A DNA stretch of 64,000 bases. Origin: Benincasa hispida (Eukaryota; Streptophyta; Magnoliopsida; Cucurbitales; Cucurbitaceae). Location of the stretch: the NCBI RefSeq assembly GCF_009727055.1, contig NC_052352.1, positions 26,913,322 to 26,977,321 on the forward strand, written 5' to 3'. The notes under the pieces are model-generated. The model worked only from the letters and a program-made list of their open reading frames with translations, was not told the DNA's origin and made no database searches. Shown piece after piece: positions 34,886 through 47,018 of this stretch. Both the position numbers and the translations under genes were made by a program. Position 1 is the first letter of the stretch. Every line of letters starts with the position of its first letter.

Positions 34886-37295
34886 ATTGGTATCAGAGCC
34901 AGGTTCTGATATTCAAAATCCATTGATGCATAGAATAGCATTTACATTCTTGGTAGGTGTAAGCATGTCTGCATTCTGTTTAAATGTTAAATATATTTGT
35001 CGATGTGGATTAATGGAGTTTCTGGGATGGTTGCCTTTGGTTATTGAATTCTTTTACATTTGAAAGTTAATTGTAAGGGCCCTTGTGTTTTTGGGCGTAT
35101 TAACTTGCTATCGAGTCTGTAATTCAAAGTGTTTGAGTTAGTGTGATTCGCTTATGATGAGGCTTCAAAGCAAGGAGTTGCGCATTATTTTGAGGAAGAA
35201 GAAGACCAAGCATTGGTCAGATCGTGTAAACGATGGAGGTAAGTGATCGTAGAGTATGTGATGCTCGGCTGCAAGATGAACGTGCACGCACTAAACAATT
35301 GTGTAGCTTAGAAAGCTTCATCGCTTAGTCACTGACTACACGATCGCGTAGTAAAAGTTACTTAGCGCTTGTTCTATGATTGTCTAGACGATCGTGCTTC
35401 ACAGCAATGTAGTCATCCATACGATTGTTTAGACTTGCGTTGTTTTTAATTAGTGCGCTAAAAATGATTGAGTGGCCTCATGCTTCATCGCATTGTAAAT
35501 GGTACTCGATCATAGCTAAGCGATCATGGTTGCTCACCCAGTTTACTAAATGATTAGGGAAGACTTCGTCCGAGCGATTCAAGACCCGGTTCGCTTGTGA
35601 ACCGGTTTGCTCAATGGATTTATGTAATAGATAGAATTTAATTTTCAGTTTTTTGAGGCTAATCATCCCAGTCCATTAATTATGGTGAATGTATATAAGA
35701 TATATGTTTTATTATATGTCATATAGTATGTCATATAGTTGAAATCCCACCTTAGGTTATGCATTGGTCATGCATCATCTCTATATTGTAAGTGTTATGA
35801 TATAGTAGTTTGCATGCTTTAAATTACTTCAAGAGCATGCTCGTGCATCATATAATATAATAGTTATATTTATGCATGCATTAAGCATATTGATGCATCA
35901 TCTTTATATTATAAGTGTTATAGTATAAGGGTGTATGGAAGCATATATGCTTAGTTCATTACAAAGTATATAAGAGTTATATATAATAATGAATGGACAT
36001 TGCATGAAGCATGACACATAGGTTAAATTTATAAGAGTTATAAATACCTAGTTATGCATAGCAATGTGAATGGTTTTGGTTGTTTCTTTTATAAGAGTTA
36101 TAAGGGAAATTAGAACTAAAATCGATAAAATAAAAAAAAAGAAAAAAAAAGACATGCGTGCAAACTTAAATCATGGTTTTAAAAGAATTTTAAAACATGG
36201 TGGAGATAGACCTAAGATCACGGTTCTAATGTGATTAGCAACCTAAGGTTTAATCTTTTAATTAGTTTAATATGATTAAATTGACTAATAAAAGATTAAA
36301 TATGTAGCAAATCTATCTATAAGGGACCTTTTGTCTAAGGCGGGTTCTGTCTAGGTAGGGGTACTTAAGCTGACCGAAACGGAACACCCCCTATCTGGGA
36401 ACCTACTTGGAAAGGTGAATTAGATAGATTTGATGCATGCATGCAAATTTGAGAATAGTCCGTTAAAGAGTTTAATGGAACTTCATTGGAACTTGTTTAA
36501 TTTCAAAGACAAGAGTTTTTTTTATTTTTGAGCAAATTAATCTGACTTAGATAAAATCAGTAGCCGAATGGTCTAAGTTAATGAACCCCTAGGTAGAATA
36601 TTCAGTGGGAGGCACTTGGGGTATATGATACTTCATTTAAACCTCTTCACGTTTCTCCCTTTATGTTCACACCGTGAGATCTTTCCTCGGCCTCAAGGCA
36701 CCCTGGGAGTGTCCCCCTAAAGGATGGTGTTAAGGTAGGTCAATACCAAGGTGAATGGAGAGAATGTTCATAGTAAGTGGGAGCGGGATGTGTGATAACA
36801 TATCCCACGGTCTCTCTCATTAGGTTGGATAATGTTTCCGTGCATCACCTCGAGGCACCTTGGGAGTGTCCCCTTATAGGATGATAGTTTTGCACGACTC
36901 TTTATCTGATCTTCTGTATAGGATAAGGTCGCTTTAGTCTCTTGTCTTAATATGCTTTTTTCTCGATGGTGGGCACATTAGGGCTCTAGGGCCGAAAATG
37001 AGGGGTTACACTTACGCGGAATTGTAAAAGGTTAACAGTTATGGATTGAAAAATGGTGATTGTTAGTGTCAATTACAAGAGTTGTTTCTGCCTAATGGTT
37101 GGGGTGTCTTATCCCAGTGAAAGGGCATTTGATTACCCCACCAGTGACTTTTGTCCTACCTCGCTGGGTCATCATTGCAAAATAGATGTCTTTTCATTTA
37201 GGTTACATGGAAACTATTTTGCTAAAACTAAAATTGGCATTAAAAGTGTTAATGCATAGACTCATTAAGTTTGTTCGTTTTTCAGCAACGTATAT
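34886..37295 (+). other. Leader of second copia family 1 element, with primer-binding site
   Basis: TGGTATCAGAGCC (34,888-34,900) is an intact primer-binding site. Modules with ACGATCGTGT or similar recur between 35,220 and 35,590. GGCACCxTGGGAGTGTCCCC units occur at about 36,695-36,720 and 36,850-36,875. No coding frame before gag. Confidence 0.7.
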
Positions 37296-38224
37296 ATGGC
37301 TACAGCCACATTAGCTCTATTAAGCGTTGAACTAACTGGCGAGAATTACGCTAGTTGGAAACACATGATAACTACAATTTTAATCATCGATGATTTAAGG
37401 TTCGTCCTTACGGAGGAATGTCCTCCTATTCCATCTCAGAACGCCACTCGAAATGTTTGGAAGTCTTATGAAAGATGGACACGGGCGAACGAGAAGGCCC
37501 GAGTTTACATCTTGGCCAGTCTGAACGACGTTTTGGCCAAGAAGCATGAGCCTATGGTCTCGGCATGTAGATCATGGAGTCCCTACGGGGAATGTTCGGA
37601 AAACCATTTAGACAGCTCAAGCATGAAGCTCTGAAATGCATCTTCAACTCCAAAATGGAGGAAGGCACATCTGTTAATGAACATGTTCTAAACGTGATGG
37701 TCCACTTCAATGTAGCAGAAATGAATGGGTCGCGCATCGATAAGGGCAACCAAGTTAGCATTATTTTGCACTTGTTACCAGATAGCTTCCTACACTTTGT
37801 CAGTAATGCTATACTGAACAAAGTGGACTATACCCTTACAACTCTCCTGAACGAGTTGTAGACATTCCAATCCTTGCTGAAAAGTAAGGAGAAGAAGAAA
37901 GGTGAGGCAAATGTTGCTCCATCTTCAAGGAAGTTCCATCGAGGTTCAACCGTAGAGACTAAGTTTGCTTCTACTTCTAGCACTTCCAAGTGGAAGAAGA
38001 AGAATGGTGGTAAGGGGAAGGGGAAGGCACCTGCTAACCATAGCCTGTCGCCCAGCAGCGTAGGCGACCAGCGTCGGTTGACAAAGGATAGTGTTTCCAT
38101 TGTAACCAGGATGGACACTAGAAGCGGAACTATCTTTGTTGGATTAAGGAGAAGAAGAAGGCTAAGGCAAGGCAAAACAAGGTAAATATGTTTTACTAGT
38201 TTTGGAAACTTGTTTAGTGGAGAA
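37296..38224 (+). pseudogene. Copia gag of the second family 1 element (broken)
   Basis: ATG at 37,296. The first frame runs about 90 residues with LTGENYASWKHMITTILIID and ANEKARVYILASLNDVLAKK. A frame change near 37,566 moves to ESLRGMFGKPFRQLKHEAL, VNEHVLNVMVHFNVAEMNG and so on, ended by a TAG at 37,859. A Lys-rich linker follows and then a degraded zinc knuckle (about 38,091-38,135). The sequence stops matching at about 38,224, where an inverted LTR fragment begins. Confidence 0.85.
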
Positions 38225-39965
38225 CCATTCTTCAAAAATCCCTCAAACAGTCTCCAAACGTCCAAGACTAGCACTCGAACGCAACGACCGGTACAACACA
38301 AACCCAACGATCATGAACCCAACGAATAACATCCGAAACCTCAAAATCAATCGAGTTAAGTGAGGACACCACCACAATGGTTACCTTGATATTCTCGGTG
38401 TGAGAATCCAGGAGTTGTGTGCTCTGTATGATCTTGGCTTGAGGAAGAGATAGAAGGACAACGATCGTGTAGACGATCGAGCAAGTGGGAATAGGAAGCT
38501 GTCTATCATATAGATAATGTGCTCGGTTGTTTAGTAGATGGAAACCTATCGTATAGACAATGCCACTCGATCATTTAGCTACGATCGGCTGATAAACTAT
38601 CATATAGTCAAAGTCCATGATCGTTTAGTCTCTCTACAAATATCGCTTAGTGAAACACTTTCACTTGATAGTTTTCTCAATGAGTAACTTTTCGAATCAA
38701 GTAACTCCTAATTTTAGGAAAACATTTTTCCTTTTATCTCACGGTTACCATAAAACCACCAATAACCTCCCACTCAATTGGTTATTAGAGAAAAAGATTT
38801 AATTATCAAATAATTAATTTATTATAAATAAATATGATAACCAACTTACCATATNAATAACCTCCCACTCAATTGGTTATTAGAGAAAAAGATTTAATTA
38901 TCAAATAATTAATTTATTATAAATAAATATGATAACCAACTTACCATATTATATTTATAACCTATAGTTTTAATATTTCATCTCATGAAACATACAAACC
39001 ATAGTTCTTTTTCTATTTTATGCTACTTAATATAAATCATATTTACATTAATCCTCCACTTGGTGTATCTCATACATCACACCAATTATATCATATATAA
39101 TTGAATTTCCTCTTGTTAATTTGAACACTTCAAACTAACCCCAAGAATTGATTCTCAACTTGAATCCATTGAGCTACTAAGGGGACCTTATTAACCTGTA
39201 GCTTGAAGCTCCAACGATACGTAAATAACTAACTAAATTCTTTAGTCATGGGATCCACCATCTGTTAACTATCGAGCACTCCACTAAAGACTGATAGTTG
39301 CACTCTTCTCACTACAGATATATTTCTGTGTCCATATTAACCAATCAACAGTGCAATAACCCTTTATAGATCGCTCGTAAGTACAGTTGGGTCAATTTAC
39401 CGTTTTGCCCCTATAGTTACATCTAACTCCTTAAGTACCATTGATCCCTCTAATGGACAATAAGTCATAGTCCTACTATGACTGAGTTCTCTCTTCGAAA
39501 GAGAGGATGTGGTCATTATGTTCAAGACCCGCAATCAGCCCTTAAGGGAGCAATCTATCTACTTACCCTTGCTTTGGGGAAGGAGTGAATTTCATCTTGT
39601 GTAACTGAGTTCCCAGCTCCCCAACAGACAAATCCCCAAAAAGGTAGGCTTCTTGAGTTGGCAATTTAGCCACTCTCACCCATACTAATCAAAAGACTGC
39701 CCTCAAAGGTAAGAGTTCCCAAAACACTCAGGATTAAGCTCATGTCACCTATGGTGGTTATAGTGAGATGTAAGTCTCAAGTATTAACGGCATTATATAA
39801 AGAGACGAATCATCTCGTGGTTTGGTCTTATACAAACTCTTTATATAGGCACCCCCGCTCGCATTTCTCCACATGAATGGTCAGGATCAGACCATTTGTA
39901 GTAGTTCACAACACTTGTAAACCTCTACAAAGCGGGTCATATCCATAGTATCATCAGGATAAATA
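38225..39965 (-). repeat. Copia family 1 LTR fragment (LTR 4), inverted, truncated at both ends
   Basis: The minus strand matches LTR 1 and LTR 2, including the CCTGGATTCTCAC segment and the CGATCGT modules (38,460-38,650). Neither the TG start nor the CCTTCA end is present: it joins gag at about 38,224 and integrase at about 39,966. It contains an assembly duplication around 38,855. Confidence 0.8.
38761..38949. repeat. 94-bp perfect direct duplication flanking a single N (assembly artefact)
   Basis: 38,761-38,854 and 38,856-38,949 are identical by eye, separated by one N at 38,855. The homologous LTRs have this segment once. This is the pattern of two overlapping contig ends joined without merging. 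Confidence 0.95.
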
Positions 39966-40781
39966 CCTTGAACTGATTCAAACTTATGCTCTATTAGATA
40001 TAAGTAACCATACCTCGAATAGTCATCTATAAAAGAGATAAAATATTCATACCCTCCTCGATCTTTTACATGCATTGGATCATAGAGATCTGAATGTATT
40101 AACTCTAATGGTTCTTTGGCCTTATAACCTTTTCGACTAAAAGATATTTTGGTCATTGTTCCCTCAAGACAAGATTCACATGGAGGTAGTGAATCATCTT
40201 TTAACTCATTTAGAAGTACATTCTTAACTAAATGCTCGATCCTATCAAGGTTAATATGACTTAGTCTTAAAAGCAAAAGATAGGTGTTGTTAGTTTTAGG
40301 AGAAATACATTGCCTTTTATTTTGAGTTTGAGTAGTTTTAAACATCTCACGATTCAAAATTTCTTTTGTGTTGGTTGGTCTTAATACATACAAGTTATTT
40401 TCTAATCTAGCTGAACATATAAGTATCACCATTTTTAAGAATGAACGCTTCGTTACTTTGAAATTTTATAGTGTAAGATTGTTCCCGTAGACAAGAGATA
40501 GAAACTAAATTTCTCTTAATTTAGATATAATGTATAAATTATTAAGAAAAACAAATCTATCTTTAAAAAATAGCTTTGCAGCTCCCACTGTACTGGCTGA
40601 AACGACGTCTCCCGTTCCGACCTTGAGCGTCATTTTACCTTCTTCCAACTACTGGAAGGAACTATTTCCTCGTAAGGAAGAACAAACATGATTAGTTGCT
40701 CCCGAATCAAGTATCGAGGAAAACTCATCATGTTCCACAAGACATGTTTCTAAAACAAGAAAATCGTATTTACCTTCTTTT
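39966..40781 (-). pseudogene. Copia protease to integrase fragment (minus)
   Basis: Minus-strand reading from 40,781: the end of gag (KYDFLVLETCLVE), protease site DSGATNH at about 40,690-40,712, then GAG-pre-integrase and integrase start: ENNLYVLRPTN, HINLDRIEHLVKNVL, PPCESCLEGTMTK (CC pair intact here), HSDLYDPM and FIDDYSRYGYLYLIEH. It then joins LTR sequence near 39,966, so integrase lacks its second Asp and the Glu. Its gag lies at 42,677-43,440, separated by a solo LTR. Confidence 0.85.
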
Positions 40782-42671
40782 TGTTGGGTTTTATGTCCTA
40801 AAACTCGCAGTTTTTAAAAAGATAAACATATTCTATAGTCAATAAACTTATTATTGATTTTATAAATTGCATAAATAAAAGTCTAAATCCAATAAACTAA
40901 GATCCATGACTATTATATGAATACTTGAACTTTATGTAGAGACATAAAGATGGATCAAGTTCAAGTAAATAGCAAAAACGATCTATAGTACATGATTAAG
41001 GTTGGGTACCTTATTCTGATAACACTATTGGATGCGGCCTACTCTGTAGTTGTTACAAGTTATTGTAAAGTTACTACAAACAAAGTGATCCAGAATCGTT
41101 CATATATTTAACATGAGGAGTGAGGGCGTCCTATACAATGAGTTTGAATAAGATCGGACCAAGAAATAAGTCACTTTTACTTTATAACGTTGTTTATTGT
41201 ATAAGATTGACTATTTCACTTAGATGGCCTAGGTACTCGATCTTAATCCTGAGCTAACTATGAACTCCTGTTTATTCGGGATTATCCTTAGATTTGCATA
41301 GGTGAGGGTGTGCCGGCTCAATAACCTCCCATTTTAGGGGTAGAACCGAATAGATGGCTGGGACATAGGGTGCAAGATGTAATTCACACCTACCCGATTT
41401 AGGGACATGAGAACGATTGTTTTTTCTCAAGTACCGAATCCAGGTCTTGAATAAGGGGCCCCACCATCTCACTAGGCTGAGAGAGATTTGATTTAGTGAT
41501 TGGATTAATAATCAGATGTTCATTAGAGGATCAGTAGAAACTTAAGAAACAAGACGTAATCTCGGGGGTAAAACAGATATTTGACCCAGTCGTTATTATG
41601 AACAACCTGTGAATGGTCGACTTACTAATTATGGTTAAATCATGTAGACATAAATATATCTATAGTGAGGGGAGTGCATCTATGGGCTTTAGTGAGTGAC
41701 CCATTAGTTAACGAATGGGGGTTAATTCGGTATAATGAGTTTAGCCAATTAATCTCGGATCGTTGGAACCCATGATCTGTAGGTCTGTGATGTCCCCCTA
41801 TTAGCTTTAGAGTAGCGTGATAAGTTAATTTGAAACGTTCAAATTAGAATTAAAAGAATTAGTAATTGTATAAGATATATAATTATGTTTAATTTTAAGA
41901 ATTAAACAGAATAGGAGAATTAATATTTAAATAAGATTTAAATATATGAAGGTGAATTTGTGTAAAATTAATTTAATATTTGATATTAAAATTAAAATTA
42001 AAATTAAATAATTAATTTTAATTATTTTTAAATAATTATTTATTAATTTTATTAGAAAAATTAATTTATGAAATTAATTTTGCAAAATTAATAATATTTT
42101 CAATTTTAGAAATCAAATTGATTTTTGAAATCATTTTGGTAAAAATTGAAAAGTTTGAAAAACAACACAAAATGGAATTATGGATTTTCCATTAACATCT
42201 TCAACTAGCTCACATAAAACCCACCTAAGTTTGGCTTCGATAACTCCAAGCATGAGTTGCATCTCATGCAACCATCTTCTTTGCATGATAGCCTGCAATA
42301 TATTGAGTAGATTGGAGAGGAATTGAGGAATGCGACTATAGAGTTTTTGCTGAAAAATTCGTGTTGAAGAAGTTGTTCTTCAAATGAGTTGTAGCAGTGA
42401 GTTCTTCTCCAAGTTCCCTTCATTCAAGCTTATTTTGAGTCCCACAACTCAATCAAAGTTCTAAGAGAATAGTGGGGAAGATCTTGAGGTGGTTTACAGC
42501 AAGATTTGGAGAAGTTTACAGTTGAGAATCAAAATTTCAAGAAGTTCTACAAAGGTATGGCTTGAAACCCTCTTGTTATAGTATGGGCATACTTTAGTTA
42601 CTGCCAAAATTAATGAATTAGAGTGCTTATTGATCCTTGTTGCTTCCGCTGCTTGCTGATATAGTCCAACA
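40782..42671 (+). mobile_element. Solo LTR, copia family 2, with perfect 5-bp target duplication
   Basis: Starts TGTTGGGTTTTATGTCC and ends CCAACA; 1,890 bp. The flanks are CTTTT at 40,777-40,781 and CTTTT at 42,672-42,676. It interrupts a minus-strand copia gag-protease frame that resumes on both sides. There is no internal sequence, so it results from LTR-LTR recombination of a complete insertion. Confidence 0.93.
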
Positions 42672-42676
42672 CTTTT

Positions 42677-43440
42677 TTCTTCTATTTCTCAGCAAGGTAT
42701 TTAGGGCAGTTTCTCTTCCAATGTCCATCCACACTGCAGTGGAAACATATGTCCTTGTTGGCCACTTTGTCATTTCCCTTGCCTTTTACAGCAGTAGTGA
42801 AAGCCTTCCCCTTATCTCCTTTATCTTCTGAATCTTCTTCAAAGAAGAAGACTGAGAAACAAACTTAATTCTAAAGAATGAATTCTTATGGAACTTCATT
42901 TTGGAATGGGAAACATTTACCTGTCCTTCAACTGGTCCCTTATTTTTCATAAGAGATTGGTAAGTCTGTAGTTCATTAAGGAGACTAGTCAGTTATATTG
43001 AATTTTATTCATCAACGCATTGTTGCAAAATTGTAGGAAACTCTTCAGAAGAGATTCCATTATGAACGCAACCTGATTGCGCTCATTTATGACCACTCCA
43101 TTTTCGGCAGTTGTAAACGTATTTTAGGGTATCATGGTGGAGCTTATAGGACGGTTGTCTAAACATCTCCTTGAGAGATTCCATAATCTCCACCATGACC
43201 TCATGCTTCTTGGACAGAACTTCAGATAAACTCGCGAAGATGTAAATGCGGGCCTTTTCGCTGGCTTTTATCCACCGGTCATAAGCATACTTCATAGCCG
43301 GGATGCATTACGAATAAGGGCCAAAGGATAATCCTCCGATAAGACGAACCACAAGTCGTCAACAACAAGAATTGTAATCAAGTTGGACTTCCATAGAGTA
43401 ATTTTCACTGGTAAGTTTTTCATTTTTAAGAAGTGTAATT
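42677..43440 (-). pseudogene. Copia gag (minus), interrupted from its protease by the solo LTR
   Basis: Minus-strand motifs: AYDRWIKASEKARIYIFASL, EIMESLKEMFRQPSYKLHHD, and a zinc-knuckle tail GHWKRNCPKYLAEK next to the solo LTR. Stops and frame changes are present. With 39,966-40,781 it is one minus-strand family 1-like element, opposite to the gag at 37,296. Confidence 0.8.
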
Positions 43441-43794
43441 ATTGAGGAAGACATTGCTGATAATAAAAAACAAAACATTGACTGTATTAGTTATCTTTGC
43501 CTTAACCTATCACACAAGCAAACAATTGCAAACTATCCAATCAATTTAGTAAAAATAAGCAATCATAGAACCCTAATAAACTATTGATTTAGTTTTTGCA
43601 ACGATGCTTCAAGGGTTTAGAGCAACAGCCACCTAAGGGTGATTAACCACTCATCCTCTTATATGAAATAACTCTCAACTAATTCCAATACCAAAATAAC
43701 TCATATTCTTCTATAGACATTAGCCACCTTTGTTTAGTCAAGGATTCGTTAACTTTTAATTCATCCCCGTAAATGTAACCCTCTCCTTGCTAGC
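43441..43794 (-). other. Leader remnant of the minus-strand copia element
   Basis: AT-rich DNA upstream (minus strand) of gag, resembling the leader next to gag in the nested element (26,640-26,900). No primer-binding site remains. It joins an LTR fragment in the other orientation near 43,795. Confidence 0.5.
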
Positions 43795-44840
43795 TCATTA
43801 GGGTAAAACAAGGAATAAATGGTTTTGAAATAATTTGAATTATTCATATTATTTAAGGGAAGTTTTATATTAATGTGATTAATATAAAGTATAATGTATA
43901 CTGATACATTATAATATATAGTTAATTATAAACATGATTTATAATTAATCAGAGAGATAAATATTTGAATGAGATTCAAATCAGTATAATGTATATTTAT
44001 ACACTATAATTAATTATAATTATGATTTATAATTAATTCTATATAACATGTAAGAGTGATATATTTGAATAAGATTCAAATATTAATTATATGAATGTGA
44101 TTCATATAAATACTATAGGTCAAAATTAATATGAATAAGCTACATATTAAAACTATAGATTATGTGAGAAGATATTATTTGAATATGATTCAAATGATAT
44201 TATATATGATATTTATAAATTAATTAATATTATTAATTTATTTATATATGCTAAATGAGATTTAATATATATGTTAAATTAATAATAATAAAAATAATAA
44301 CTCCCAAAAGGGAGTTATTAGGCATCGGAAGAAGAGAGTTATAACTCATGTTCTTAATCTCTCTCACGTAAGAAGTCTAGGGTGGATGTCAATTTTGTAA
44401 GAGTTACAGATAGCAATCACATGACACTCCATCTCTATCTCTTAAGAATTCTATAATTCCCTTCCCTCTCCAGGAACAAAAGATTGCGGGATATTTGGTT
44501 TTGTTTCTTGCCATAATCTTTTGTTCCTTGTCAGAGAATAGCAAAGAAGCCCTTTGGGTGGTGTCTTTAGTATGTAATCTACTTGTGTTTATGGGAAAGG
44601 TTTTGTTGTATGTTGAGTTCGAAAGGAGATCTAGTTCGTGGTTGTTTGTGACTTGGAGAGGAAATATCGTGAAAACTAGTCTTCAAAGGTAAGTTCTTCC
44701 TGATCTCTTCTCCATATCTTAATAACATGCTTATATTGATGTTTATCTCTGTTGCTTTCTTCTCTGTATTTTGTGTTTTTCCAAATTGATTGTCAAATAC
44801 ATAGTGTTCATACGCTTTTGTGAGAAATTTGGTTCCTTCA
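43795..44840 (+). repeat. Copia LTR 3' fragment (family 1-related)
   Basis: Resembles the second half of LTR 1: AT-rich runs of TGATTxATATAA type, an AAGGGAGTTATTA segment, a CGTGAxxACTxGTCTTCAAAGG-like block, and an end GGTTCCTTCA at 44,831-44,840. No TG start and no primer-binding site after it. Confidence 0.55.
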
Positions 44841-45649
44841 TCTACACATAGATAGACTTTGGGTTGTATGAAGGGGTGCTAAGCCCTTTGGGTCATTCTG
44901 CATGCACGATGAAAAGTATCGCGCTGGTTGTATTGAGATTACTCTATATCAACTAAGATTTGGGTATAGGTCTAATGTGAGGTTTATTAATGGTGAAGAT
45001 TAGAGAAACGATTAACTATATTTTCATAATTCACTGATTTTATTGATTTTTATGTATGATTTGTGAACTATGATTTTATGATATGTTCTCCAAGACCACG
45101 GAAAGTTATTTCTAACATTTAGTTGTTTATAATTGTTTATAAAATGAAACTGTTTATAAAACTGTCGCTCACTGGAATTCTCAATTCATTATTTTCTATG
45201 TTTTTCTCCTCAAGATAGCAAAAGAGTTCTCGATGCGTAGCCTACTCCAATCTCGTCTGCCACTACATGAGATAGTCAAACATCTCAAATTTCTTAGATT
45301 TTTGTATGTATATAGGTTTGATTGGTCTGACATGTATTCATAATTAGCAGGGGATGAGAGATGGGATACTTGGTCTATTTTGTGAACTATGCAGGGAGTT
45401 GGTTGGCTGGTACATATGTATGTGATTGTCCATGGATGTGTGAACTAATATATTTATGATTAGAAGCCTACACTGTGGATGTGGCTGTTGAGTATGATAT
45501 AACTTGTAGTTGTAGTTATAGATATATATTAATATATGTTGAATATATACGGTGAGTTGATGCTTATTGTCTTCCGTCTCTTTCTAGATTAGGGGGTGAC
45601 ACTAGATGAATGTGGGAGACTTTACTGAGATGCTAAATTGATTGTTGAG
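44841..45649. other. Unassigned spacer
   Basis: No gene or known repeat recognised. Base composition is like the surrounding repeats; possibly further copia leader. Confidence 0.4.
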
Positions 45650-47018
45650 CAAGTCATGATTCTGTTCCAAATTTCAATACATCCAATCAGGGTTGAAAAT
45701 TAAATCATAATTCATAAATCAGAGTTTATTTTTTAAGGGACAAGAGTTTTTCCACGCCTATTAAAATATTATTATTAAGAAAAGACACTTCTCAAAATAA
45801 TAATAATAGTATTATTATTGAGAAAGCCATGCAAAATATTGAAAATGGTACAAATATTTTACCAAAATTGTCTTAACAAGGAAATTCTACTTTTTATGAA
45901 AATGACCTAATTTTTAAAAAGAATTCATTTTTTTCCTTTCTGAGTGTTTTAAAATCTACTTTTATTCTTGAGCTTTTTTAAAATTAAAAAAAAAAAAAAC
46001 ATGAAAATTGATCTCTCCTCTCTCATGCCATTGACTCATTTACTTTCCAGTGAAGCATTGCCAGAATGGGATTAGTTGTACTTTAATTAGTACTTCTAAT
46101 TACTCAATATCTTTTTTTAATTGAATGATCAAATTTTGAAGCAACAATAATATAATTGCAAATTCTCACTCAACTCCAATTTACTTTAGTATTATTTTTT
46201 TTTTTTTATTTAGACATCGTTTGATAACTATTTAATTTTTTATTTTTTTTTGAAAATTAAGTCTATAACACACCATCTCCACCTTCAAATTTCTTCTTTT
46301 GTTATTTACTTTTTATCAATAATTTAAAAAATGAAGCCAAAATTTTAAAACTAAAAAAAGATGCAAGTTATTGTAAGAACTTGAGAGAAAATAGGCTTAG
46401 TATTCAAAAATAAAAAACAAAATGGTTATCAATGGAGACCTTAATTTTTTACGATGAAATATTTTTAGATCGAAACATGTCCTTAATATTAGACCATTGA
46501 AAACATAATTTATAGTTAGAAAATTTTCTAGTTTACAAAAATAATAATTATAAACAGTTAAGAGAACAAGCATTCAATTTTTGAGAAAGGAAGAAAAGAT
46601 AGAAGATGAAACAAATCAAACAAAAGTGAGGAGAAAAAGAATGGAGAAAAGAATTAAAGGAGTGTGAAAAGTAAAAAGTCCGAAACTAAAATATATATAT
46701 ATACAGCAAACATCGGAAAAAAACGACAAAAAAATAAAAGATTGAAAAGAAAAAAGAAAAAGCCTAAAATAGTCTTTTGGCTCATATCTTTAATTTCGAT
46801 CTCTGCCTGATGTGGTCTTTAGAGAGACCACTGTCCTCTTCCTTACTCATCCTCGCTGGCGATGACAGTCGGCCAACTACCATACGACGGCAGTCAAACT
46901 GACAACCAGGCGGCGTTTTCAACGGTGGCAGGCAGTGGCCGAAGTGAAGAGGGAAAAAAAAAAAAAAAAGAGAGAAAATAAAAGAAGGAAAAGAAGATTA
47001 AAAAAAAAAAAAAAAAGC
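45650..47018 (-). pseudogene. Relic of an OPT 5'-UTR intron (no coding exon, no promoter)
   Basis: On the minus strand the block from 47,018 down to about 45,650 matches, in order, the OPT B 5'-UTR intron from about 61,612 to 62,730. Matching parts: the T-rich start with AATCTTCTTTTCCTTC, the GC-rich block (46,850-46,940), GGAGTTxGAGTGAGAAT near 46,170, CCCATTCTGxxAATGCTT near 46,050-46,065, and AACAGAATCATGACTTG at about 45,652-45,668. It stops about 140 bp short of where the ATG would be, and starts just downstream of the splice donor. It therefore lacks promoter, first exon and coding body. It also lacks the MITE found in OPT B. Confidence 0.8.
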
